Of a stretch of 22,726 nucleotides of DNA, positions 9,401-14,942 are shown piece by piece; position 1 is the first letter of the stretch; every line of letters starts with the position of its first letter. The notes under the pieces are model-generated. The model worked only from the letters and a program-made list of their open reading frames with translations, searched no databases and was not told where the DNA came from. The stretch lies in NCBI GenBank assembly GCA_900545445.1, contig UQZH01000033.1:1-22726 (forward strand). The letters run 5' to 3'. The position numbers and the translations under genes were made by a program. The stretch is from an uncultured Collinsella sp. (lineage in GTDB: Bacteria; Actinomycetota; Coriobacteriia; Coriobacteriales; Coriobacteriaceae).

Positions 9401-9572
9401 CGAGCGCACGGTCACGATGCTCCATGTAGCCGCCGCCGACCATCTGATAGGTGCCGTCCTCGACGTAGAGGAGCGAATGCCTGTCGTCGCACTTGAAGAA
9501 ACCGCCCTCAGGCGAGCAGAGAAACGACTCGATGTCCTCTTCGAGGTTCTTTTCCTTTGTCTGCGCAGGCAT
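6480..9572 (-). CDS. hsdR: Type I restriction endonuclease subunit R
   Basis: A full-length 1030-residue HsdR, the translocating and cutting subunit of a type I restriction-modification complex. The N-terminal PD-(D/E)XK nuclease has D162 in MVLDVNG and E172/K174 in GIELKD. The superfamily 2 motor has PRYHQLDSVRKV (305-316), Walker A HSAGSGKS (333-340), DEAH (440-443) and TATP (505-508). The C-terminal half is helical and ends in the region that contacts the methylase core. The ATG at 9572 lies one base after the preceding stop, so translation is coupled. All motifs needed for ATP-driven translocation and cleavage are present. The long open frame on the opposite strand here is a codon-bias shadow. 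Confidence 0.97.
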   Translation of the reverse strand: MPAQTKEKNLEEDIESFLCSPEGGFFKCDDRHSLLYVEDGTYQMVGGGYMEHRDRALDAATLVNFIQTTQPKAWDRFERMCNSDSTAKFAKVFNDAVDRLGMVAVLKHGFKHRGIPFKVVFFKPESGLNESAADHYAKNVCRCIRQFHFAETGNQTIDMVLDVNGIPLVGIELKDQFTGQDVENAMRQWREDRDPRCRCLKFNTRMVAFFAVDLENVYMTTKLEGAKTFFLPFNQGSAGAGNDGGAGNPANPDGYATSHLWEVALQKDSLLDIVNKFLHLEVKEETELDARGNEVKRKKERIIFPRYHQLDSVRKVIADVRANGTGKNYLVQHSAGSGKSNSIAWTAYRLASLFVDDTPLFDSVVVVTDRRVLDSQLQETISGFDHAIGSVVTIGKDKTSADLRDAINGGARLIVSTLQKFPVIYEQVESKGKRFAIIVDEAHSSQTGTSALKLKSALADKRDALEEYAEIEAEAEDAAADWEDQLADELASHGRHKNLTFVAFTATPKEQTLEIFGDEWPDGSFHPFHVYSMRQAIEEGFIMDPLANYVSYSEAVELARTVPDNPDVPSSPTLKLLRKYKELHPYALGQKAEIIVETFRNVTRTKIRGKGKMMVVTASRLATVRYYHEIKRYMQKKGYDDIEVLVAFSGAISDPADGPDGPEYTEPVINVGHDGQRVAESQTKAEFHNYGDVLVVAEKYQTGFDEPLLHTLVVDKKLKDVKAVQTLCRVNRIHPDKEDTYILDFVNKPEDIQKAFERFYTETSLSEQINTDLLYQVQTDIRGYGLYDESDIEAAAEIVFTDGKGKSQSNVQGKLAAVLKPAVARYNELNDDERYQVRRKVRSFCKWYTYITQIVRMFDRDLHKEYVYLSYLRHLLKVEKIPVEAVDDKVEMRFYKLKQEFEGSISLEPGGGVLDPGGAAKTVTPDKKRDPLQVLVDKFNEQWAGNFTEGDRVVIDTLWKRIAENPQVADTIRRDGRQVFESSLLPKVFDEEARRAYVENTDSFTSLFEDSEKYRAMMSAIGQLLVEKFK

Positions 9573-9573
9573 G

Positions 9574-10137
9574 CTACAACCTCATCTCTCTCAACTCGCG
9601 ACCAAAGAGAGCGAGCCACGGAAATATGCTCTTGTTTAGCACCATGTACATCTTCGCGCGCTGCTTTTCCGTCGGTGCCGTCCTCTTGTTGAACATATCC
9701 ACCATGAACTCGTAATCGTTTCGACCGTCATAACCGTTGTACCTATTGGCCGGAAAGGCGCCCCTCTCGTAAAGGAAAGCGTAGAGGCGTCGAGAAAACA
9801 GATCCCTGTTCATGCCATCGAGTCGCACGCCCGGCTTCCTCGCCTCAAGGGCTTCCAGCAGCTTGATCGCTGCCTTCCAGCCCTCAACCTCGTTCTTGAG
9901 CTCATCATTTTCAAACTTAAGGATGCAGGTGGAGCCTATTGGCGAGAGCTCTTTCCCGTTGACGGAATTTTTGATTGTGAACTCATACCTGATGCCCTCA
10001 TGCCCGCAAAGACACTCTCCGGAGGTGTTCCCATTGTCATGGCACCCCACCACGTGCCATTCGGAAACGGCAATATCCCACGTTTTCGACGACGACGCCT
10101 CCAGCACGATGCCCGGAAGACGATAGGAATCGCCCAT
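9574..10137 (-). CDS. Small Cys-rich (probable zinc-binding) protein between hsdS and hsdR
   Basis: A 187-residue protein that I cannot name with confidence. Its N-terminal half has C32-X9-C42-X-C44 followed by GSTCI with C71 (plus H33 and H46), a spacing that suggests a zinc ribbon. The order of an extended CLCG-type knuckle, a beta stretch (IRYEFTIKNSVNGKEL) and GSTCI looks like a module I associate with phage and mobile-element proteins. The C-terminal half is helical and basic, with no membrane segment. Start is supported by GGGAGG upstream, inside the hsdS 3' end; the gap to hsdS is 3 bases and to hsdR 1 base, so it is a real, coupled operon member. It may be an accessory or specificity-modulating subunit; that is inference. 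Confidence 0.8.
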   Translation of the reverse strand: MGDSYRLPGIVLEASSSKTWDIAVSEWHVVGCHDNGNTSGECLCGHEGIRYEFTIKNSVNGKELSPIGSTCILKFENDELKNEVEGWKAAIKLLEALEARKPGVRLDGMNRDLFSRRLYAFLYERGAFPANRYNGYDGRNDYEFMVDMFNKRTAPTEKQRAKMYMVLNKSIFPWLALFGRELREMRL

Positions 10138-10140
10138 TGG

Positions 10141-11415
10141 CTACACCTCCCGCTTTCCGGTGACGGTCTCGTAGATGAGCGACTGCTTGTACGCTTTGAG
10201 GTCGGTGATGATAGCCTGCTTGGCAGCGATATCGGCATCGATCTGGGTGCACTTCTCGTCCAAGTAGTCCGCAATGAGACGCTGTTCGGAGAGAGGGGGC
10301 AATGGCACAAACGCCCGAGCCAATACGTTAGCGGCAAGATTTGCGCTCGTTGCACCAATGGCAGTAGCCATGGCTTGATTGGTGGTAGATGAGCACGTAA
10401 GCGCATAGCTAAGCCACTCGGGAGCGCAGCAAATGGGTCTAGCGACAGTCAGCGAAGAAGCAACCGTGCCGCAGTTCTCCGTTCGGTTCAACGAGCATTT
10501 GCCAACGCTTCCGCGCAAACAAAAGACGACATCACCGCGCCGTAGCTTCACACCCTTAAGTGAATCGTACTTATCTTGCGAAATGTACTTCGAAAAGACG
10601 TCGGGAAGATAACGACCATTGAGGTCGCCAGACGTAATAAACGGAATTCCAGCCTCTTGAATGTCGTCGCCTGAAGGGTAGCTGTCACTTCTATCTCCGT
10701 TGAGAAATACAGCGAGACGCTTCACCATCACGAGGCCCCAGTTCGCATTCATTTTTCCTATCGCCGGGACTCCGCTTTCTTTCACTTTGAAAGCGTTACA
10801 CGTACCGTAAACAATGGCTCGTTTAACCACATCGTTTTGATACGCCCTGTACTCTTCAATAGACTGCTCGGCGGTGGAGACGGCGCGGTCGATTTCGGCG
10901 CACTTATCGTCCAGGTATTCCGCGATGCGGCGCTGCTCATCGAGGGGAGGCATGGGTAGCACTTGGGCTGCAAAGTCCTCGAACTTGATTGTTTTGCCTT
11001 CGCGGATGCCCAACGTTAGTGAATTCATATGGTCAATAAACGACGGCGACTTAAACAAGTACTTATAGAACTGATAGTCGATTGGCTTTATTGAGCGAAA
11101 CGTTTGGTAAGCAGGCGAACAGACCCCTTCGAAGTCGGAGCGCTCGAAGCCGCCCTGGAAGCTGCGCAGGCTGATTACAAAATCATTCCTGTGAACCGTA
11201 CGGAATCTACTTAGGTCGGTATCGTCCTTAACGCGAACAACACCTTCAAGCCTATCCTGAGGCCACATGCCATGCTTCTGGGTCGCTGCCAAAAGCGTAA
11301 GGTCATCGTTGCCCCTGTCGTTGGTGAGTTTAAACAGGCGCTTAGCCCTATGCAATTTCCACCTCGAGGGGACCTCGCCGAGCCACTCGACGCCACTGTC
11401 CTTCATCTCCCGCAT
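10141..11415 (-). CDS. hsdS: Type I restriction-modification specificity subunit S
   Basis: A 424-residue HsdS, the DNA-recognition subunit shared by methylase and nuclease complexes. It has the usual two target-recognition domains separated by helical conserved regions. The N-terminus DSGVEWLGEVPSRW is the typical opening. The first conserved helix starts at PPLDEQRRIAEYLDDKCAEI and the second at PPLSEQRLIADYLDEKC near the C-terminus, each followed by a long coiled-coil helix. The two recognition domains differ, implying a bipartite asymmetric target that cannot be read from sequence. The gene begins 2 bases after the hsdM stop. No inverted copy or silent partial hsdS that could drive phase variation is visible in this window. 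Confidence 0.96.
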   Translation of the reverse strand: MREMKDSGVEWLGEVPSRWKLHRAKRLFKLTNDRGNDDLTLLAATQKHGMWPQDRLEGVVRVKDDTDLSRFRTVHRNDFVISLRSFQGGFERSDFEGVCSPAYQTFRSIKPIDYQFYKYLFKSPSFIDHMNSLTLGIREGKTIKFEDFAAQVLPMPPLDEQRRIAEYLDDKCAEIDRAVSTAEQSIEEYRAYQNDVVKRAIVYGTCNAFKVKESGVPAIGKMNANWGLVMVKRLAVFLNGDRSDSYPSGDDIQEAGIPFITSGDLNGRYLPDVFSKYISQDKYDSLKGVKLRRGDVVFCLRGSVGKCSLNRTENCGTVASSLTVARPICCAPEWLSYALTCSSTTNQAMATAIGATSANLAANVLARAFVPLPPLSEQRLIADYLDEKCTQIDADIAAKQAIITDLKAYKQSLIYETVTGKREV

Positions 11416-11417
11416 TG

Positions 11418-13214
11418 CTAACGCACCTCTCCGAAGAGGGCCTTGAGGCTCTTCTCGAGCGTCTTCTCGTGCTCGAGGATGCGCTTGGCGATCTCGTCAG
11501 CTGGCTCCAGCTCGGCGTACTTGTAGAACACGCGCGTGAACGGGACGGTGTAGCCCACCTTGGTCTTCTTCTTGTCCACCCAGGCGTACTTGTTGTACGG
11601 GCGTACCTCGCGCTCGATATAGGCGTCAATGTCCTGAGTGAGCGGGATGTCCTCGGTGTCCTCCTTGGCCTTGTCCGCCTGCATTTTCCCGCGTTTGTTA
11701 AGGACGGGTTCTCCGTCCTCGTCGACGACGGGGCTCTCCACGGCAACGCGGTTGAAGCCAAACTCGACCGTCTCCATCAGGCGCGCCTCGACGGAGACCT
11801 CTAGTCCGTTGGACCCGGCGCCCGTCCAAGTGCCGTCGCGATACTCGGAGTACGCCTGGACGATAAGGTCGCGGCAGGACTTGGTGATGTCGTTCTTCTT
11901 GTCGCCAATGCCCTTGCGGCGCTTCTCGAAGCACCGGGAGGCGTCGATGAGCAGCACGTGGTCGCGATGCTCCGGTGCCTTCGCCTTGCTGAAGAGCCAA
12001 ACGTAGGTGGCGATGCCGGTGTTGTAGAACGAGTCGCAGGGCAGCTGCACGATCGCGTCGAGCCAGTCGTTCTCCAACACGTATCGGCGGATGCTGTCCT
12101 CGCCGCTGCCGGGCTTGCCCTTGTAGAGCGGACTCGCGTCCTGGACAATCGCCATCACGCCGTCGTCCTTGAGCTTAGACAGGCCGTTGAGCACGAAGAG
12201 CATCTGACCATCGCCCTTGGCGGGAAGCTTCTCAACGGGGAAGCGTCCACCGCCGGCAGTCTTGAATTCCTTCTCCACCGAGGGGGCCTGAGGATTCCAC
12301 GGGTCACCGAAGGGTGGATTGGAAATGCAGTAGTCGAACTTGAAGCCATCGAACTTATCGGCGGAGAGGGTATCTCCGAAGCGCATGTTGGCGTCGTCCT
12401 CGCCACGAATTAGCGCACTCGCCTTCGCGATGCCGAAAGTGAAGGGATTGAACTCCTGACCGTAGCAGGTTACACGGGCCTCGGCGTCGAGCTGGCGCAG
12501 GCGCTCCTCGGTGCAGCCGAGCATCTGCGAGGTTCCCATGGTCTGGTCGTAGACGGTCTTCGTGATGCGGTCGCCGTCGAAGACGTGCGGGTCCGCCTGA
12601 ATGAGCAGGTCGGTCATGAGGTACACGATGTCGCGGCTCGTGAAGTGAGCGCCGGCGTCCTCGTCGTAGGACTCGGAGAAGCGCTGAATGAGGTTCTCGA
12701 AGATGTAGCCCATGTCCACAGCTTTGATCTTGTCGGGCGACATGTCGGCCTGCGGCTTGCAGAAGTCGCAGACGACCTGGTAGAGCAGCGGGGCGTCTGG
12801 GTCGGAGAGGCGTTCGATCTGGTCGGCGAACTTCATGCGTGCCAAGATGTCCTGCACGTTGTCCGAGAACCCGTTGATGTAGTCCTTGAAGTTGTCCTCG
12901 ATGTTCTCCGGGTCGGCCTTGAGCGTCTCGAAGGTGAACTTAGAGGTGTTGTAGAAGGGGTAGCCGGAGGCATCGCGCAAAAAGCCGTCCTTCACGGAAA
13001 AGGCTTTGTATTTCTCAGCTGCGGCGAGAACGGCATCGTGCGTGGGCTCAAGGCAGTCGTGGAAGCGTTTGATAACGGTCATAGGAAGGATGACCAGGCC
13101 GTACTCATGAGGCTTGTAGGGGCCACGCAGGGTATCGGCGGCACTCCAAATGAGAGATGCCTTCTCTTGAATATTGGCGCCAACGGCCTTGATAAGATCG
13201 TCGCTATCCGCCAC
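11418..13214 (-). CDS. hsdM: Type I DNA adenine methyltransferase subunit M
   Basis: A 598-residue HsdM, which methylates adenine in the host target. The N-terminal HsdM bundle covers about 1-150, FTSRDIVYLMTDLL (191-204) precedes the SAM site, motif I reads YDQTMGTSQML (222-232), and the catalytic motif IV NPPF is at 299-302. Motif I departs from the usual GSGG/GTGG form, but I recall TMGTSQM from a branch of gut-bacterial HsdM proteins, so it is more likely a subfamily trait than a lesion. The start is GTG at 13214, with AAGGAG 8 bases upstream inside the end of the preceding gene. It comes directly after the small ribbon-helix-helix gene, with a 2-base gap. Confidence 0.96.
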   Translation of the reverse strand: MADSDDLIKAVGANIQEKASLIWSAADTLRGPYKPHEYGLVILPMTVIKRFHDCLEPTHDAVLAAAEKYKAFSVKDGFLRDASGYPFYNTSKFTFETLKADPENIEDNFKDYINGFSDNVQDILARMKFADQIERLSDPDAPLLYQVVCDFCKPQADMSPDKIKAVDMGYIFENLIQRFSESYDEDAGAHFTSRDIVYLMTDLLIQADPHVFDGDRITKTVYDQTMGTSQMLGCTEERLRQLDAEARVTCYGQEFNPFTFGIAKASALIRGEDDANMRFGDTLSADKFDGFKFDYCISNPPFGDPWNPQAPSVEKEFKTAGGGRFPVEKLPAKGDGQMLFVLNGLSKLKDDGVMAIVQDASPLYKGKPGSGEDSIRRYVLENDWLDAIVQLPCDSFYNTGIATYVWLFSKAKAPEHRDHVLLIDASRCFEKRRKGIGDKKNDITKSCRDLIVQAYSEYRDGTWTGAGSNGLEVSVEARLMETVEFGFNRVAVESPVVDEDGEPVLNKRGKMQADKAKEDTEDIPLTQDIDAYIEREVRPYNKYAWVDKKKTKVGYTVPFTRVFYKYAELEPADEIAKRILEHEKTLEKSLKALFGEVR

Positions 13215-13216
13215 TG

Positions 13217-13423
13217 CTATTTCTCCTTCTTGGTCAGATATTCGATGAGGCTCATCTTTACCAGCGAGGTAAAGCTGATGCCAGAAAGCGCAGCGGCGTC
13301 CTTCGCCGCATCACGCATGTTTTTAGGTATGCGGATGGTCACGGCAACGTTCTCGCCATCCACAAGAAAGCTCTTGAGCTCGCCTGTCTTGGCCTCTCCG
13401 TCGACAAGCTCGGCGTATTTCAT
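13217..13423 (-). CDS. Small ribbon-helix-helix (CopG/RelB-like) protein heading the R-M operon
   Basis: A 68-residue protein whose C-terminal half (NVAVTIRIPKNMRDAAKDAA then GISFTSLVKMSLIEYLTKK) has the beta-strand and two-helix pattern of ribbon-helix-helix DNA-binding proteins. It overlaps the operon promoter region in the way an autorepressor would. I chose the ATG at 13423, which has GGGG 7 bases upstream; the frame extends to a TTG at 13492, but that would place the start upstream of the promoter and operator. It could be a lone antitoxin-type repressor: no toxin partner is next to it, the following gene being hsdM. A role in timing or limiting restriction-modification expression is an attractive inference. 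Confidence 0.75.
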   Translation of the reverse strand: MKYAELVDGEAKTGELKSFLVDGENVAVTIRIPKNMRDAAKDAAALSGISFTSLVKMSLIEYLTKKEK

Positions 13424-13437
13424 TGGCAACCCCCGCG

Positions 13438-13477
13438 ATTGCATGATGCAATACAAATGTGCTTCTGATTCTAGCAA
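13438..13477 (-). promoter_or_regulatory. Candidate promoter and 15-bp dyad operator of the type I R-M operon
   Basis: Read on the minus strand, TTGCTA (13477-13472), a 16-base spacer and TGTATT (13455-13450) form a plausible promoter. A perfect 7-bp inverted repeat with a single central base (ATTGCAT-G-ATGCAAT, 13438-13452) overlaps the -10 box and the expected start site, 15 bases before the ribbon-helix-helix ATG. This is the classic geometry for repression by a small dimeric DNA-binding protein encoded by the first gene. Promoter boxes are moderate matches; the dyad is exact. Confidence 0.6.
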
Positions 13478-13528
13478 AGGAACAGAAGCCAATGACCATC
13501 TGACGCAGATAGAAGGGGAAGTCGAGAG

Positions 13529-13588
13529 TCAACGTTCTGCCCATTCGCGATGCCATGGAATCTTAGGTCCCGTAGGCTTGTCAGCCAT
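13529..13588 (-). other. Possible 19-residue leader peptide or gene remnant upstream of the R-M operon
   Basis: ATG at 13588 opens a 19-codon frame (MADKPTGPKIPWHREWAER) ending in TGA, with AGG upstream at fair spacing. Its composition looks protein-like, and the same phase after the TGA leads into the ribbon-helix-helix frame, so it may be a leader peptide or the remains of a longer N-terminus. It is too short to be sure. The rest of 13424-13752 holds the promoter/operator, one copy of the 44-bp repeat and one 24-bp hairpin element. Confidence 0.25.
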
Positions 13589-13610
13589 TCGGTTAAACCT
13601 ATAGATATGA

Positions 13611-13654
13611 ATTTAGGCCCGGTGACTTGAATCAGCGGTCATCCCGGGCCCATC
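13611..13654. repeat. 44-bp exact direct repeat, copy 1 (terminator-like)
   Basis: Identical over 44 bases to 14656-14699. It contains GGCCCGG (13616-13622) and CCGGGCC (13644-13650) as outer arms, with TGAC and GTCA extending the stem inside. It lies about 100 bases beyond the exonuclease stop, so on the minus strand it can fold as a terminator-like hairpin, though no T-run follows this copy. Confidence 0.85.
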
Positions 13655-13680
13655 GATATGCAGTGTACCCAGGGCTAGCA

Positions 13681-13704
13681 GGTTTAACAAATGGATTTTC
13701 GTTA
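13681..13704. repeat. 24-bp hairpin element, copy 1
   Basis: GGTTTAAC-AAATGGATTTTC-GTTA matches 14891-14914 except at two positions. Those two positions pair with each other in the stem (A-T here, C-G in the other copy), so the fold is conserved. It sits about 50 bases beyond the exonuclease stop. Confidence 0.65.
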
Positions 13705-13752
13705 GCGCGACCTCGACCGTCCCAACTGCCTCGGCTACCAACTGAACGCCCC

Positions 13753-14487
13753 CTATCTCCCCTCCGCCTTCAGCTTCAGCAGCAGATCGCTCAGCTCGGG
13801 GCACTTGCTGGAAAGGCGTGTCTGGGCTCGCTCGCCCATCCCCCACCGCTGGCGGACTTCCTGGGCACGTGGGCTCACGTGGTAGCCCCCGTCCATTACC
13901 TGCTTGAGCAACTTAGCGGTCACGCGCGCATCGGCTAGGGCGCTGTGGGCGTGACCCGTCGACTCGTCGAACTCGATGCCAAACCACGTCGCCGCGTCAC
14001 TCAAAGAGACACACCCGTGGCTGCCCACGTCCATGATCGAGGTGTAAAACGCCTGCAGGTCGGCCCAGTCCGTAGGAAATGCGGAAAGGTCGATGTGCTT
14101 TGCCTGGCACTCGGTCAAAAGCTGTCGACGATCCGCCCCACTCCAACAAACCACCTGGGCGGAGTAGCGACCGATCCAATCGCTGAGCCTTTTGATCACC
14201 ACATAGAGCGGATCGGCCATCGCGGTGTCCACAGCCGATATCCCCGTAAGCTCGCGGACGGGATACGCAACGCCTTCGGTAAATTCTGTCTGCACAAACT
14301 GCGAGAACTCACCCATAACGTTGCCGTGGTAATCGAGCTTGACGGCGCCGTCCTCAATAATCTCATTGCGCAGCCCACGGCGCTGGCGCTGCTTTGGCAC
14401 CGGCGCAAACTCAAAGTCCAGCACAATCTGGCGCGCAAAGTTCGTCGTATCGATAGCCGAGATACACGGCGTCTTTTCAGCTGACAC
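13753..14487 (-). CDS. DEDDh-family 3'-5' exonuclease
   Basis: A 244-residue exonuclease-fold protein. The four acidic residues and the histidine of the DEDDh (DnaQ/KapD-like) family are present: D24 and E26 in IVLDFEF, D119 in WSGADRRQ, H181 and D186 in HSALADA. It should hydrolyse DNA or RNA 3' ends with two metal ions; substrate is not predictable. The C-terminal 45 residues (about 200-244) are a helical basic extension. I chose the GTG at 14487 because GGAGAAAGG lies upstream and the family fold begins soon after; the same frame stays open to a GTG at 14601. It is a single-gene unit between two copies of a 44-bp repeat. Whether it acts in defence or in housekeeping is unknown. Confidence 0.82.
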   Translation of the reverse strand: MSAEKTPCISAIDTTNFARQIVLDFEFAPVPKQRQRRGLRNEIIEDGAVKLDYHGNVMGEFSQFVQTEFTEGVAYPVRELTGISAVDTAMADPLYVVIKRLSDWIGRYSAQVVCWSGADRRQLLTECQAKHIDLSAFPTDWADLQAFYTSIMDVGSHGCVSLSDAATWFGIEFDESTGHAHSALADARVTAKLLKQVMDGGYHVSPRAQEVRQRWGMGERAQTRLSSKCPELSDLLLKLKAEGR

Positions 14488-14634
14488 GGTTAGGGCCTTT
14501 CTCCGTTGCCTGCCGCTTGCTACATAGGCGGCTACATTGCCGTAAGGATAGGCGCCCGTACGGACATGAAAGTGGGGCGCAATACCATGCGCCAGGCACA
14601 CGTCATGCAGACGGCCCCAAGAGAGTTGCCCGCT
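14488..14634 (-). other. In-frame coding-like extension upstream of the exonuclease start
   Basis: Between a TAG at 14637 and the GTG at 14487 the exonuclease frame stays open and reads with good codon bias (for example WGRLHDVCLAHGIAPHFHVR and AYPYGNVAAYV). It may be a real N-terminal extension from the GTG at 14601, or the tail of a decayed gene that has become fused in frame. No start with a good ribosome-binding site is visible inside it other than 14487. Confidence 0.35.
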
Positions 14635-14655
14635 CTATTCAAATGCATGAAAAAG

Positions 14656-14699
14656 ATTTAGGCCCGGTGACTTGAATCAGCGGTCATCCCGGGCCCATC
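14656..14699. repeat. 44-bp exact direct repeat, copy 2 (terminator-like)
   Basis: Identical to 13611-13654, offset 1045 bp. Here the minus-strand hairpin is followed by TAAATCTTTTTC, so this copy makes a better minus-strand terminator. It lies between the DUF4143 ATPase and the exonuclease. The two copies bracket the exonuclease transcription unit. Confidence 0.85.
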
Positions 14700-14799
14700 A
14701 GAGCTCGTAGAGCTCTTGGTTGCTTTGGTCTCGCTCTTCACGGCGCTTATCGAACTTTCCGAGGCACTCAAGCAGCATTCGAAGCATAACAAGTCGCTG
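14698..14799 (-). other. 34-codon open frame, probable small gene or gene remnant
   Basis: From just after a TAA at 14802 the minus strand reads 34 codons to a TGA at 14698-14700, with ATGs at 14787 and 14778. The peptide (LLECLGKFDKRREERDQSNQ and ending ELYEL) is charged, helical and has gene-like codons, but there is no clear ribosome-binding site. Its stop overlaps the 44-bp repeat by two bases. It could be the C-terminal scrap of a lost gene. I see nothing else between it and 14890. Confidence 0.3.
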
Positions 14800-14890
14800 C
14801 CATTAAGGCACTGACCTCTTGACAAAGCAACGGCGCTGCCCAGCTATCACCCTTGGGCTGCCGTCAACTTTATTCTATCCGCGAGCATCT

Positions 14891-14916
14891 GGTTTACCAA
14901 ATGGATTTTCGGTAAA
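14891..14916. repeat. 24-bp hairpin element, copy 2
   Basis: GGTTTACC-AAATGGATTTTC-GGTAAA forms a perfect 6-bp stem (TTTACC/GGTAAA) with a 12-base loop identical to that of copy 1. It lies 27 bases beyond the DUF4143 ATPase stop, a position like that of copy 1 relative to the exonuclease. Confidence 0.65.
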
Positions 14917-14942
14917 GGAAGCACGGCACGCCCGCAAAACCA

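Noticed and set aside
6984..9692. About 900-codon open frame on the plus strand opposite hsdR
   Set aside because: Same codon-bias shadow; no domain-like sequence, while hsdR has all nuclease and motor motifs.
11418..13214. HsdM inactivated in motif I (TMGTSQM instead of the usual GSGG/GTGG form)
   Set aside because: The rest of the protein including NPPF is intact, and this wording appears to be a feature of an HsdM branch, so a lesion is unlikely.
13529..13531. TGA read as selenocysteine, joining the 19-residue frame to the RHH frame
   Set aside because: The downstream frame crosses the promoter and operator and has no clear conserved content until the ATG at 13423; no SECIS-like element is evident right after the TGA.
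13611..14699. 44-bp repeats as integrase attachment sites
   Set aside because: No integrase, recombinase or tRNA gene is in the window, and the repeats have terminator-like structure and position.
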